Part shown: positions 1-8,491 of the stretch, piece after piece
Numbering within the stretch: the first letter of the stretch is position 1
How the letters are laid out: each line of letters opens with the position of its first letter
DNA from: Pedobacter sp. KBS0701
Lineage (GTDB): Bacteria; Bacteroidota; Bacteroidia; Sphingobacteriales; Sphingobacteriaceae
NCBI RefSeq assembly: GCF_005938645.2
Contig: NZ_CP042171.1
Coordinates: forward strand, 5,146,001 to 5,210,000
Reading direction: 5' to 3'
DNA length: 64,000 nucleotides
Notes under the pieces: model-generated
Database searches by the model: none
Seen by the model: only the letters and a program-made list of their open reading frames with translations
What the model was told of the DNA's origin: nothing
Program-made: the position numbers and the translations under genes

Positions 1-1000
1 CCATTTCAATATAATAATTCGGACCTGTATTGCGGTTATCTTTGATGTAGGTTAACTTGTCGCCAAGCGATCTGCTTAGTACCGTACCATTAAGTAAGGA
101 ACCATAATCTGGTGTAATTTCATATTTTTCAGCAGCTATTTTAGCACAGGTTTTACAGGGGTTTGGCTTTGGTAATTTATCCAGGTATTGCTCTAAAGTT
201 ATGCTTAACTCCTGATTACTCTTAGCAGCGAGTACTGATGGTAAAAACCTAAAAAGTTCAGCATCCCAATTATAATCACCTTTAGCTATGGCCGGGTGAT
301 GGTATTTTAAAAATGCCCAAAACTGTCCGGCAATCATAAGATTCGTTGTTTTTTGTTCATTAAGTTCAATTTGTTTAATCCCTGAACTGTTTTGGAAAGC
401 AGTATCCAATTCTGCCTTCGCCAATTCTATTTTCATAAACTTAGCCTGTTCTATGGGCTTTCCATCTATAAAAAGTTCCAAATGATCAAACCAGGCTTTT
501 CCGTCTCCGATTAATAAAGCACCAACATGTATCTCTCTCACCTCATCATTTTTGTAATCGAGTTTAATGCTAAATAATTGCCAATCGGTATTTCCTTTAA
601 CGCCTCTGTTATTCATATTATCGAAGCCCATTGCTTTATGTTCTTTTCCGTCAAGGCGCATCCAAAGGCCGGCATAACCAGTTTTTACATTTTCTGTTTT
701 GATGTAGCCCTTCAATTCGATCACTTTGCCTTCAAAAGCCTGGCTAATCGGAAAGTCGATTGCACCAAAATTGGCTTCCTGGCCAATCTGACTAATAGAT
801 AAGCTATATTTTCCCGACTGTTTTGTGATACTATCTAAAACTACCTGATATGCTTTTTCCTGATTTTGATTAAAGGAAAACAGCCACGATAAGGGCTTTT
901 TGGTACTTGGGTTTATATCTTCGAAATCGCCATTGAACCTGAATTGTGCCTTCACACAACAGGCAGAAAAAATGCATATAAATAATAGAGCTTGCTTCAT
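1..1000 (-). CDS. S41-family peptidase, N-terminal 333 residues (runs off the left edge)
   Basis: This leftward frame starts at 1000 and stays open to base 1, so only the N-terminal part is present. It begins with a hydrophobic signal sequence (MKQALLFICIFSACCVKA, then QF), indicating export. Residues of about 25-180 look like a beta-sandwich, carbohydrate-binding-like module (Trp/Gly-rich, with GYAGLWMRLDG and AWFDHLELFIDG). This is followed by the segment AGQFWAFLKYHHPAIAKGDYNW, which is characteristic of Bacteroidota tricorn-core/S41 serine peptidases just ahead of their PDZ and catalytic parts. The catalytic Ser/Lys region lies outside the window, so activity cannot be judged. The gene is monocistronic as far as can be seen and its neighbour at 1210 points the same way. 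The family call rests on recalled motif similarity. Confidence 0.72.
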   Translation of the reverse strand, partial: MKQALLFICIFSACCVKAQFRFNGDFEDINPSTKKPLSWLFSFNQNQEKAYQVVLDSITKQSGKYSLSISQIGQEANFGAIDFPISQAFEGKVIELKGYIKTENVKTGYAGLWMRLDGKEHKAMGFDNMNNRGVKGNTDWQLFSIKLDYKNDEVREIHVGALLIGDGKAWFDHLELFIDGKPIEQAKFMKIELAKAELDTAFQNSSGIKQIELNEQKTTNLMIAGQFWAFLKYHHPAIAKGDYNWDAELFRFLPSVLAAKSNQELSITLEQYLDKLPKPNPCKTCAKIAAEKYEITPDYGSLLNGTVLSRSLGDKLTYIKDNRNTGPNYYIEM

Positions 1001-1209
1001 AAGAACTGATTAAATTAGAGGTTTGTGCAAATTAGGTATTTAAATTATTTTTAAAAATCTTTCTCTCTTATTCAGTTTTATATCTCTGTAAAAAATATAA
1101 TATCTATTTATTTACTGAATAAAATGGAACCTTCTAATACACACACCAATTTTATGTACTCCATGCCTTTCTCTGTGTACATTGTTGTAAAAAACGGAGG
1201 CTCAGAACT

Positions 1210-1776
1210 TTAAAGCGATAACCGGCTTAAAGTTTCTCTGGTTACCCCAAGATAAGATGCAATAAGGGTTTTCGAAATCCTTTTGTGTAAAGATGGGTAT
1301 TGGTTAAGCCATTGTTTGTAACGCTCGCTGGCATTATTGCTCAGCAAGGCCAATACCCGTTTTTGCAAGGCCATATTGCCTGTAGTGTACTTTTTTCTAA
1401 AGAAATATTCCATTTTTCGGGAGGAGGCGCAAAGCTTTTCCTTGTTGTCAAAAGAGATGGAAAGTGTTTCAGTGTCTTCAATACAATCTACATTTAAGGT
1501 TGCCGGCATACCCGTGTTAAAAGCGTTCGGATCGGAAAACCACCACTCTTCCATGGCTAACTGTAAAATATATTCTTTTCCTTCATGGTCGGTATATGAA
1601 GATTTTACAATGCCTTTCACTACAAAATGCTCCTGACTGGCTACATCACCTGCCTGAATAATATACTGGTGCTTTTTGTATTTCCGCCTGGTAAAAAAAG
1701 ATGCAGCATGTTCAAATTCTTCATCTGTTAAACAAATAATCTGATGGATGTGCGTTCTTAAAAAATCTAATTCCAT
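1210..1776 (-). CDS. Crp/Fnr-family transcriptional regulator
   Basis: A 188-residue protein with the layout of Bacteroidota Crp/Fnr regulators: an N-terminal cyclic-nucleotide-binding-like beta-roll (about residues 15-120, including KYKKHQYIIQAGDVASQEHFVVKG) and a C-terminal helix-turn-helix (about 140-186, with SKTLIASYLGVTRETLSRL as the recognition region). No Cys cluster typical of an oxygen-sensing Fnr is seen, and the classical cAMP-contacting residues are not obvious, so the ligand is unknown. The C-terminus stops shortly after the recognition helix, as is common for short members. It is transcribed divergently from the DUF1349 gene at 1949. The gap holds a GTGAT-N4-ATCAC palindrome that fits a Crp/Fnr-type site, suggesting control of the divergent gene or of itself. 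Confidence 0.85.
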   Translation of the reverse strand: MELDFLRTHIHQIICLTDEEFEHAASFFTRRKYKKHQYIIQAGDVASQEHFVVKGIVKSSYTDHEGKEYILQLAMEEWWFSDPNAFNTGMPATLNVDCIEDTETLSISFDNKEKLCASSRKMEYFFRKKYTTGNMALQKRVLALLSNNASERYKQWLNQYPSLHKRISKTLIASYLGVTRETLSRLSL

Positions 1777-1790
1777 GTTCCTGATGTAAA

Positions 1791-1798
1791 CAAATGTA
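1791..1798 (-). promoter_or_regulatory. Putative -7 box for the Crp/Fnr gene
   Basis: On the minus strand the sequence reads TACATTTG, a full match to the Bacteroidota -7 consensus TAnnTTTG, 15 bases ahead of the start codon at 1776. A TTG about 24 bases further upstream could be a loosely spaced -33. The leader would be very short. Confidence 0.4.
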
Positions 1799-1851
1799 CT
1801 CTTTATTCAAGATTTTTAAATCCAATACACCTGTTTTGACAAAATATTTGC

Positions 1852-1865
1852 GTGATAATCATCAC
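1852..1865. promoter_or_regulatory. Putative Crp/Fnr-type operator (GTGAT-N4-ATCAC)
   Basis: A perfect 5-4-5 inverted repeat, GTGAT then AATC then ATCAC, lies in the divergent gap between the Crp/Fnr gene and the DUF1349 gene. The geometry is that of Crp/Fnr-family sites. Its centre is about 66 bases upstream of the start point predicted from the -7 box at 1911-1918. The link to the neighbouring regulator is inferred. Confidence 0.5.
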
Positions 1866-1887
1866 ATAAAAATAGTGATGTATGTCC

Positions 1888-1918
1888 TTTCCAAAAGTTT
1901 AACCCTGCATTATGTTTG
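1888..1918 (+). promoter_or_regulatory. Putative promoter of the DUF1349 gene
   Basis: TATGTTTG at 1911-1918 matches TAnnTTTG, with a weak TTT at 1888-1890 twenty bases upstream. Transcription would start near 1925, after an in-frame ATG at 1916. This supports 1949 as the true start of the downstream gene. Confidence 0.45.
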
Positions 1919-1948
1919 CAACACACAATAACCAATTACAACACACAA

Positions 1949-2611
1949 ATGAAACTTAAATTACTAGCCTTAATTGCTGTATTATCTTATTTATTTAGTC
2001 CAAAGGCCCATTCCCAAAGTTTGGCCAAAATGAATTGGTTTAACGAGCCTGAAAAATGGGAAATTAAAGATAAAAATACCTTTAGCATGTTCGTGCCCGC
2101 AAAAACCGATTATTGGCGCATTTCGCATTATGGTTTTACGGTTGATGATGCACCCTTCTACTATGCTACTTATGGTGGCGAGTTTGAGGTGAAGGTAAAA
2201 ATTACCGGAAATTATGTAACTACTTTCGATCAGATGGGATTGATGCTTCGCATTAATGAAGAAGAGTGGATTAAAGCAGGAGTAGAATTTGTTAATGGGA
2301 AACAAAATGTAAGTGCCGTTGTCACGCATAAAACGAGCGATTGGAGCGTGGTAGAACTGGAAAAAGCACCTGCATCAATCTGGATGAAAGCCGTTCGGAA
2401 ACTGGACGCAGTAGAAATTTTTTACTCCTTAGATGATAAAAAATATACCATGCTCCGTACCTGTTATTTTAAAGATAATGCGCCAGTGATGGTGGGTTTG
2501 GTAGCCGCCTGCCCTGATGGTAAAGGTTTTAACGCTGTTTTCGAAAATTTTAAGGTTACAACCACACCTGATCAGAGAAGATTGGATTGGGCAAAAAAGC
2601 AGCAGAATTAA
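1949..2611 (+). CDS. Secreted DUF1349 domain protein
   Basis: A 220-residue protein with a clear signal peptide (MKLKLLALIAVLSYLFSPKAHSQ, cleavage near AHS-Q) and one concanavalin-A-like beta-sandwich. It resembles the DUF1349 family (MNWFNEPEKW near the start, then DQMGLMLRINEEEWIKAGVE and VGLVAACPDGKGF). Members are usually small exported or cytoplasmic proteins that may bind glycans; no reaction is established. An in-frame ATG exists at 1916, but it would add a polar stretch ahead of the signal peptide and overlaps the predicted -7 box, so 1949 is preferred. The gene stands alone and diverges from the Crp/Fnr regulator, whose probable site lies upstream. Confidence 0.8.
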   Translation: MKLKLLALIAVLSYLFSPKAHSQSLAKMNWFNEPEKWEIKDKNTFSMFVPAKTDYWRISHYGFTVDDAPFYYATYGGEFEVKVKITGNYVTTFDQMGLMLRINEEEWIKAGVEFVNGKQNVSAVVTHKTSDWSVVELEKAPASIWMKAVRKLDAVEIFYSLDDKKYTMLRTCYFKDNAPVMVGLVAACPDGKGFNAVFENFKVTTTPDQRRLDWAKKQQN

Positions 2612-2714
2612 TAGTTTTTTTCAATAAAGTGGTCGGCATTTCGAAGTTGAATTTATTACATACAAATCAACATAGATGGCTTGTTATTTTAGCAAGTTGA
2701 TAGGACGCGAAGAT

Positions 2715-2852
2715 TCGTCATTCCCAAGCCGATAGCTATCGGCTTGATTGGGAACCACGGAGTGCTCATGAATGCCTTTGAAACAAGGAAAACTTATGAA
2801 TAATCTTAATGTAAAATGCTTTAAGATATTCCCGCCTGCGCGAGAATGACGA
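2715..2852. repeat. Dispersed inverted-repeat element, copy 1 (MITE/REP-like)
   Basis: The element is bounded by TCGTCATTC (2715-2723) and its reverse complement GAATGACGA (2844-2852). It contains a perfect 22-base palindrome at 2725-2746 flanked by TTCCC and GGGAA, and ends with TTCCCGC-N-TGCGCGAGAATGACGA. A shorter relative lies at 31528-31614. It codes for nothing and sits between the ends of two convergent genes. Confidence 0.75.
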
Positions 2853-2870
2853 TTTTTCTAGCAATTGTGA

Positions 2871-4172
2871 TTAAATCTGAGCCAACTGAGCAACTAATTC
2901 CTTAAAACCTGGTCGCTCTAAAGGTACTGAAGCCAAACAGGCATCTCTAAGTTCACTGATCATTTTATAAATTTCCTCACTTACCTCTTCGTTTTTTAAA
3001 GAAAGTAAATCATCCAGCAGATAACCATAGGCGCTTACTTCTATCCGCTCCAGTACATTAGCCGTTTCTGTAGAAGTTTTATCGTAAAAACTGGCCGCGC
3101 CGAAATCGCCGAACAGAGTGCTGCCCTCATCATCAATCAAGGTATTGTGTGCATACAAATCGCCATGCATAATGCCTGCTTCATGTAATTGAGCCGCTAA
3201 TGAGGCTATGGTTTTAGCGATACTCATAATCTGTTTTTCAGAAAGTTTTCGATCAACAGGAAAAACATCCCTGGTACAGCTTTCTAAACTTGGTGGATTG
3301 CCAAGATTATAAAAATGATGCGGGATCAAGTCCATTACCAGTCCTTTTTTATCTTCCGGATGTAAAGCAATCTGTCCGATTAGATTGACCAAACCCGGGT
3401 GATAACCCGCAGCAATATAAGTTGTCATTTCATCTTCCGGCAAACCATCGCTGGTTACATTGCCCTTAAATATTTTAACCGCTACTTCGCTGGTTTCGTC
3501 TCCAATGCTTCTGTTTGCTTTTGAAATAATACCCGATGCGCCTTCGCCTAACAAATGGCTGATTTCTAAATCATGCCAGTTGATCAATGAAAGTGTTTCA
3601 ACAGCTGGTGTTTTACTAAAATTATTCCCCGAAAATGCAATCCATGATAGTTTTGGCAGTTGCATAATCCATTGCGGTAATTCGTGGAGTTTATTCGCCG
3701 CAATCCGCAATAATGCTAAATTCTGGCAATTGCTCAATTCTTCAGGCAGTGTAGATAAACGGTTGCCAGATAACATCAGCTTTTGCATCCTTTTGCAAAG
3801 GCCAATTTCTTTTGGTAGTTCAGCAATGTTGTTATTTGTTAAGATTAACCAGCGTAAATTCGGGTTGATCGACTTCGGCGGTACGATTTCAATCCGGTTG
3901 GATTTAAAACCAACAATATCCAGAGCAGGGCAATCGGCCAGTACTTCTGGTAAAACCGAAAAAAGATTTTCAGAACAGAAAAAAATTCTCAGCTTTTTTA
4001 ACCGGCCGAAATCTGCCGGTAACGCACTTAATTTGTTAAAAGATAAATCCAGTACTTCCAGGGTATCGGCCAGCTCAAATATTTCCTTTGGAAACTCGGT
4101 CAGGTTTTCAGAAAGTTTTAACGATACTGCGTCCTTTATTTCGCCACTTTGGAGTGCTAACAGGTTTTGCAT
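2871..4172 (-). CDS. Leucine-rich-repeat protein with Ser/Thr kinase domain
   Basis: A 433-residue cytoplasmic protein with about seven leucine-rich repeats at residues 10-195 (units such as LEVLDLSFNKLSALPADFGRL and MQKLMLSGNRLSTLPEELSN), followed by a protein-kinase fold at about 205-433. Visible kinase elements are a glycine loop GEGASG, the lysine in VAVKIFKG, the catalytic loop HGDLYAHN (replacing HRDxKxxN) and DFGAASF. The kinase should therefore bind ATP and may be active. The repeats probably bind a partner or substrate. No signal peptide or membrane span is seen. It lies just downstream of and in the same direction as the ABC-F gene (50-base gap) and may be read with it. Substrate and pathway are unknown. 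Confidence 0.88.
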   Translation of the reverse strand: MQNLLALQSGEIKDAVSLKLSENLTEFPKEIFELADTLEVLDLSFNKLSALPADFGRLKKLRIFFCSENLFSVLPEVLADCPALDIVGFKSNRIEIVPPKSINPNLRWLILTNNNIAELPKEIGLCKRMQKLMLSGNRLSTLPEELSNCQNLALLRIAANKLHELPQWIMQLPKLSWIAFSGNNFSKTPAVETLSLINWHDLEISHLLGEGASGIISKANRSIGDETSEVAVKIFKGNVTSDGLPEDEMTTYIAAGYHPGLVNLIGQIALHPEDKKGLVMDLIPHHFYNLGNPPSLESCTRDVFPVDRKLSEKQIMSIAKTIASLAAQLHEAGIMHGDLYAHNTLIDDEGSTLFGDFGAASFYDKTSTETANVLERIEVSAYGYLLDDLLSLKNEEVSEEIYKMISELRDACLASVPLERPGFKELVAQLAQI

Positions 4173-4222
4173 AGTGTGCTGGTTTTAATAGTTTGGAACG
4201 AAGATAAGGCTATATATTTATT

Positions 4223-5809
4223 TTAAAGATGAATGGTATGTTCAACCTTTACCTGGTCAAGAAAATATTCATCGTGTGATATCACCAGAAGCGTTCCCTG
4301 GTAGCCATTAATGGCTGCCGTTAAAATTTCTATATTCTGGATATCAAGGTTATTGGTGGGCTCATCCAATATCATCAGATCGGGCGATTGGTTACTGATG
4401 GTTAACGAACAAAGGATCAACCGCATTTTCTCGCCACCACTCAAGGCTGAGCAGGTTTTATCCCAATCGGTTTTACCAAATAAAAACCGGTTTAAACGGG
4501 TTTTTATTTCATGTTCCTGCAATACGCCCGAGTTGTATTGCTGGGCCTGTTCGTAAACGGTGAGTTGATTATCGATCAGGGAATAATCCTGATCAATATA
4601 CATGGAGTTAATGTCTGCTCGATTTAGACTCCCCATCGAGGGTTGCAGCTGACCTAAAATAAGCTTGATCAAGGTGGTTTTGCCTGATCCGTTCCGGCCT
4701 TTTATCACATAACGCTCGCCACTAAAAACCTGAAAGCTAATTGGCTCCTTCCAAATGAAATGATTGCGAAAAGCGTAATTGAGCTCCTTAGCCTCCACAA
4801 TGCTTTTTCCTTTGTGCAGTGTAGCCTGGTCGAAACCGATTTTCATTTTATCTGCATCAGGCAGTGCAGACCTGAGCTGGCTTAATTCAGCAGAAATATG
4901 GTCAAGCTTTTCGGCATGTACACCTTTCAACTTTGCCGTGCTTTTTTCTGCGTTGTTTTTTAACGTATTCATCGAAATAGTCGGTAATCCCGCTTTTTCT
5001 TGTTTTTTCTTCCCTCTGGCATCTAGCTTCTGTTGCCGCTCCAGCGATTCCTTTTCTACTTCTTTAGCCTTACGCAGTGCTTTTTCCTTCGCTTTTAAAT
5101 CATGGTTCAACGCCTCATTTTCAATTTTCTTTTGAGCAGCATAGAAATCGTAATTTCCACCGTATAGGGTTATTCCACGCGAACTTAATTCGCAAACTTT
5201 CTCAATTTGGCTCAATAAAGTACGGTCATGACTCACTATCAATAAAGTAGCCCGAGTCGATCGGATATAATCGTATAACCTGTTTCTGCCTTCCAGGTCT
5301 AAATGATTGGTCGGTTCATCCAGCAAAACAATATCAGGGCGGTGGATGGTGGTGCCGGCTAAAAATACACTGGTTTTTTGTCCACCGCTTAAACTCTCTA
5401 TTTTCTGGTCTAAGTCTAAATCTTCCAATCGCCAATAGCTTAAAGCTTCCGCGCAGCGTTCTTCAATGCCCCAGTCATCATTAAGTGTAAACATGTTTTC
5501 ATCGGTCACTTCTCCGTTTAGAATTTCGTTCAGCGCTTTTAGTTTATCTTCAATCCGGAGTGCCTGCGCGACGGTGAAATCATTAAACTGACCAAAAAGC
5601 TGTGGTACATAATAAGGCGTCGATTCTGTTTTAACATGTCCGCCAGTTGGCATGAGTTTGCCCGCTAAAATTTTTAAAAGTGTTGATTTTCCTGCGCCAT
5701 TATGGCCAATGAGTGCAATTTTTTCGTGTTTGTTAATGCTGAGATTTAAATCTGAAAACAATAAATCTCCATTAGCATGGATATAGCTAGCCCCTTGTAG
5801 ATTAAGCAT
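4223..5809 (-). CDS. ABC-F family ATPase
   Basis: A 528-residue protein with two ATP-binding cassettes and no membrane domain, the ABC-F plan. The first Walker A is GHNGAGKST (about residue 35) with signature LSGGQK. The second is GRNGSGKTT (about 370) with signature LSGGEK. Each has a Walker B ending LLDEPTNHLDL or MILDEPTNNLDI. A Lys/Glu-rich helical linker of about 235-300 separates them, and the second cassette ends in a switch histidine (VISHDEYFL). ABC-F proteins act on the ribosome, in translation or antibiotic protection; which role applies here cannot be told from sequence alone. The start at 5809 gives the usual N-terminus directly before the first cassette. Confidence 0.9.
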   Translation of the reverse strand: MLNLQGASYIHANGDLLFSDLNLSINKHEKIALIGHNGAGKSTLLKILAGKLMPTGGHVKTESTPYYVPQLFGQFNDFTVAQALRIEDKLKALNEILNGEVTDENMFTLNDDWGIEERCAEALSYWRLEDLDLDQKIESLSGGQKTSVFLAGTTIHRPDIVLLDEPTNHLDLEGRNRLYDYIRSTRATLLIVSHDRTLLSQIEKVCELSSRGITLYGGNYDFYAAQKKIENEALNHDLKAKEKALRKAKEVEKESLERQQKLDARGKKKQEKAGLPTISMNTLKNNAEKSTAKLKGVHAEKLDHISAELSQLRSALPDADKMKIGFDQATLHKGKSIVEAKELNYAFRNHFIWKEPISFQVFSGERYVIKGRNGSGKTTLIKLILGQLQPSMGSLNRADINSMYIDQDYSLIDNQLTVYEQAQQYNSGVLQEHEIKTRLNRFLFGKTDWDKTCSALSGGEKMRLILCSLTISNQSPDLMILDEPTNNLDIQNIEILTAAINGYQGTLLVISHDEYFLDQVKVEHTIHL

Positions 5810-6030
5810 AAATTTCTTTTTTAATTGGTAAAATAATTGCAGGAACGGAACCGCTCTGCCAGTTATCTATTTTCAGAAAAGAAATGAATCTTACATGTAT
5901 CGGGGATTTGGTGATGTTGCAAAAGTAAGAAAAGTTTTGCGTTTTGCTAAAAGCGGCTGGTCAGTCCATAGTCTTTAGTCCTAAGTCGGCAGTCTGATAA
6001 GCCAAAAATTGGACGTTCACTCCCTCCAAT

Positions 6031-6116
6031 TTGTCATCCTGAGTGCAACGAAGGATCTTTATTTAATGATTTTGCATTAATCACTTAAAGATTCTTCACT
6101 GCGTTAAGAATGACAA
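6031..6116. repeat. Dispersed inverted-repeat element (TTGTCATCCTGAG type)
   Basis: The ends are TTGTCATCCT (6031) and an imperfect reverse complement AAGAATGACAA (ending 6116), with GAAGGATCTTT and AAAGATTCTTC as inner arms. Related half-elements occur at 32960-33108 and 33174-33299. The rest of 5810-6160 holds low-complexity AGTC-type repeats and no gene. Confidence 0.6.
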
Positions 6117-6163
6117 CAATATTACTAATAGCAAACTATAGATTTTATCTATATCAATTTTTA

Positions 6164-6194
6164 TTTGCATTAGAAATTTAATCACATATATTTA
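6164..6194 (+). promoter_or_regulatory. Putative promoter of the thi operon
   Basis: TTTG (6164-6167) and TATATTTA (6187-6194, close to TAnnTTTG) are separated by 19 bases. Transcription would begin near 6200, directly before the TPP riboswitch aptamer. Confidence 0.55.
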
Positions 6195-6202
6195 CAAAAA
6201 AC

Positions 6203-6270
6203 TTTAGGGGTGCCTACGTGCTGAGAAATACCCTTTGAACCTGATGCAGTTAGTACTGCCGAAGGGAAAA
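6203..6270 (+). promoter_or_regulatory. TPP riboswitch (THI element)
   Basis: The conserved THI-element strings are present in order: AGGGGTGC, GCTGAGA, ACCCTTTGAACCTGAT, GTTAGTAC and GAAGGGAA. The outer AGGGG arm pairs with the closing AGGG/CCCTTT blocks in the expected way. It lies 74 bases before thiS, so thiamin pyrophosphate should repress the operon. No strong intrinsic terminator is seen between it and thiS, so control by translation start or Rho is possible. Confidence 0.93.
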
Positions 6271-6343
6271 GTGAAAGCAATAAATTGCTGTCTTTTCGAC
6301 CCTGTTACGGGCAATCTCTATAGTTTTTCCAATTTTTTACAAT

Positions 6344-6547
6344 ATGGAAGTAACTATAAACAATCAAAACTATCTGCTAAACGAGGCCTGTTCCATCGAA
6401 CAAATGCTTACTGCTGTCATTTCAACGGAGACAAATGGCATTGCTATAGCCGTTAACCAAACCATCATTTCCAAATCTGTTTGGGACACCTATCTATTAA
6501 ACCCAGGCGATCAGGTTATACTCATTAAAGCCACGCAGGGAGGGTAA
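6344..6547 (+). CDS. thiS: ThiS sulfur-carrier protein
   Basis: A 67-residue ubiquitin-fold sulfur carrier beginning MEVTINNQNYLL and ending in the required Gly-Gly (KATQGG). In this family the terminal glycine is adenylated by ThiF, becomes a thiocarboxylate and donates sulfur to ThiG for the thiazole ring. NPGDQVILI is the usual stretch before the tail. It is the first gene after the TPP riboswitch, which agrees with its role, and is followed 54 bases later by thiC. Confidence 0.92.
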   Translation: MEVTINNQNYLLNEACSIEQMLTAVISTETNGIAIAVNQTIISKSVWDTYLLNPGDQVILIKATQGG

Positions 6548-6601
6548 TCAATAATTCATTCAGTCAATCATTCTCTCCTTCAATCATTCTATCATTCAAA
6601 T

Positions 6602-8485
6602 ATGAAACAAGAAAAAACACCAAACCAGGAAGTCATCAGTCGCAGCCCATTTCCGGCATCACGCAAAATATTTGTATCCGGAAAAATCCACGATATCCAG
6701 GTGGCCATGCGCGAAATCAGTTTAACCGAAACGAAAATCCACAATGGATTTGGTTTAACAGAACCCAATCCACCCGTAACCGTGTATGATACCAGTGGCC
6801 CTTACACCGATCCAAATACGGTTATTGATGTACGGAAAGGGCTTCCACGCTTAAGGGAACAATGGATTAAAGACAGGCAGGATGTTACGCAGCTTGATCA
6901 ACTGTCTTCTGCTTATGGGCAACAACGCCTTGCAGATGATAAACTTGATGCTTTGCGTTTTAATTATACCACTAAACCTTATAAAGCCCAACCTGGTGCC
7001 AATGTATCGCAAATGCATTATGCAAAAAAAGGCATCATTACGGCCGAAATGGAATACATTGCCATTAGGGAAAATCAGCAGATCGAATTGTTGAATGCAC
7101 AATTGGGCGATCAGCACGAGGTCATGAACCATCAGCATCAGGGTAATAGTTTTGGTGCCAATACCCCAAAAGGATACATCACGCCGGAATTTGTGCGGGA
7201 TGAAGTGGCCGCCGGACGAGCGGTAATCCCTTGCAACATTAACCACCCTGAGTTGGAACCGATGATTATCGGCCGTAATTTCCTGGTGAAAATTAATGCC
7301 AACATTGGCAATTCCGCGGTTACCTCTACCATTGAAGAAGAAGTAGAAAAAGCTGTTTGGGCCTGCCGTTGGGGTGCAGATACCATTATGGACCTTTCTA
7401 CAGGGAAAAATATCCACGAAACCCGCGAATGGATTATCCGCAATTCGCCAGTACCCATCGGTACCGTTCCGATTTATCAGGCCCTGGAAAAAGTAAACGG
7501 CAAAGCCGAAGACCTGACCTGGGAAATCTTCCGCGATACCTTAATTGAGCAGGCCGAACAAGGCGTTGATTATTTTACCATTCATGCCGGGGTACTGCTT
7601 CGTTATGTGCCCTTAACCGCTAAAAGAATTACTGGAATTGTTTCCCGTGGCGGATCGATCATGGCCAAATGGTGTTTGGCGCATCACAAGGAAAACTTCT
7701 TGTACACGCATTTCGAAGAAATCTGTGAGATCATGAAAGCTTACGATGTAGCTTTCTCTTTAGGTGATGGTTTAAGGCCGGGCTGTATTGCCGATGCCAA
7801 CGATGCGGCACAGTTTTCGGAGCTCGAAACCTTAGGGGAACTCACTAAAATAGCCTGGAAACACGATGTACAGACCATTATCGAGGGACCTGGCCACGTG
7901 CCGATGCACCTGATCAAAGCCAATATGGAAAAGCAACTCGAGCATTGTGGTGAAGCGCCTTTTTATACATTAGGTCCTTTAACCATAGATATTGCGCCAG
8001 GCTACGATCACATTACCTCGGCCATTGGCGCTGCCATGATTGGCTGGTTTGGAACAGCGATGTTGTGTTATGTTACACCAAAAGAACATTTAGGCTTGCC
8101 GAATAAAAAAGATGTGAAAGATGGTGTAATTACCTATAAAATTGCAGCGCATGCCGCCGATCTGGCCAAAGGTCACCCCGGTGCGCAATACCGCGATAAC
8201 GCTTTGAGTAAAGCGAGGTTCGAGTTTAGGTGGGAGGATCAGTTTAATTTATCGCTCGATCCGGATACGGCAAAAGAATTCCATGATGAGACCTTGCCGG
8301 CAGAAGGCGCCAAGATTGCGCATTTCTGCTCAATGTGCGGGCCAAATTTCTGTTCGATGAAAATTACACAGGATGTGCGCGAGTATGCTGCAAAACAAGG
8401 CGTAGCCGCAGATGAGGCTTTGGCCAAAGGCATGGAGGAAAAATCTAAAGAGTTTACCGAAAAAGGAAGCGAAATTTATTCTTAG
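6602..8485 (+). CDS. thiC: Phosphomethylpyrimidine synthase ThiC
   Basis: A 627-residue protein of full family length. ThiC rearranges 5-aminoimidazole ribotide to hydroxymethylpyrimidine phosphate using S-adenosylmethionine and a 4Fe-4S cluster. The cluster motif CSMCGPNFC (CxxCxxxxC) lies near residue 576. Other family hallmarks are the N-terminal MREISLTETK region, SFGANTPKGYITPE, NANIGNS, DLSTGKNIHETREWI, FSLGDGLRPG and EGPGHVPMH. The start at 6602 follows a run of TCAATCATT repeats and leaves the usual N-terminal domain. It is second in the riboswitch-controlled operon and is followed by a thiE-like gene after only six bases. Confidence 0.97.
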   Translation: MKQEKTPNQEVISRSPFPASRKIFVSGKIHDIQVAMREISLTETKIHNGFGLTEPNPPVTVYDTSGPYTDPNTVIDVRKGLPRLREQWIKDRQDVTQLDQLSSAYGQQRLADDKLDALRFNYTTKPYKAQPGANVSQMHYAKKGIITAEMEYIAIRENQQIELLNAQLGDQHEVMNHQHQGNSFGANTPKGYITPEFVRDEVAAGRAVIPCNINHPELEPMIIGRNFLVKINANIGNSAVTSTIEEEVEKAVWACRWGADTIMDLSTGKNIHETREWIIRNSPVPIGTVPIYQALEKVNGKAEDLTWEIFRDTLIEQAEQGVDYFTIHAGVLLRYVPLTAKRITGIVSRGGSIMAKWCLAHHKENFLYTHFEEICEIMKAYDVAFSLGDGLRPGCIADANDAAQFSELETLGELTKIAWKHDVQTIIEGPGHVPMHLIKANMEKQLEHCGEAPFYTLGPLTIDIAPGYDHITSAIGAAMIGWFGTAMLCYVTPKEHLGLPNKKDVKDGVITYKIAAHAADLAKGHPGAQYRDNALSKARFEFRWEDQFNLSLDPDTAKEFHDETLPAEGAKIAHFCSMCGPNFCSMKITQDVREYAAKQGVAADEALAKGMEEKSKEFTEKGSEIYS

Positions 8486-8491
8486 CCTATT

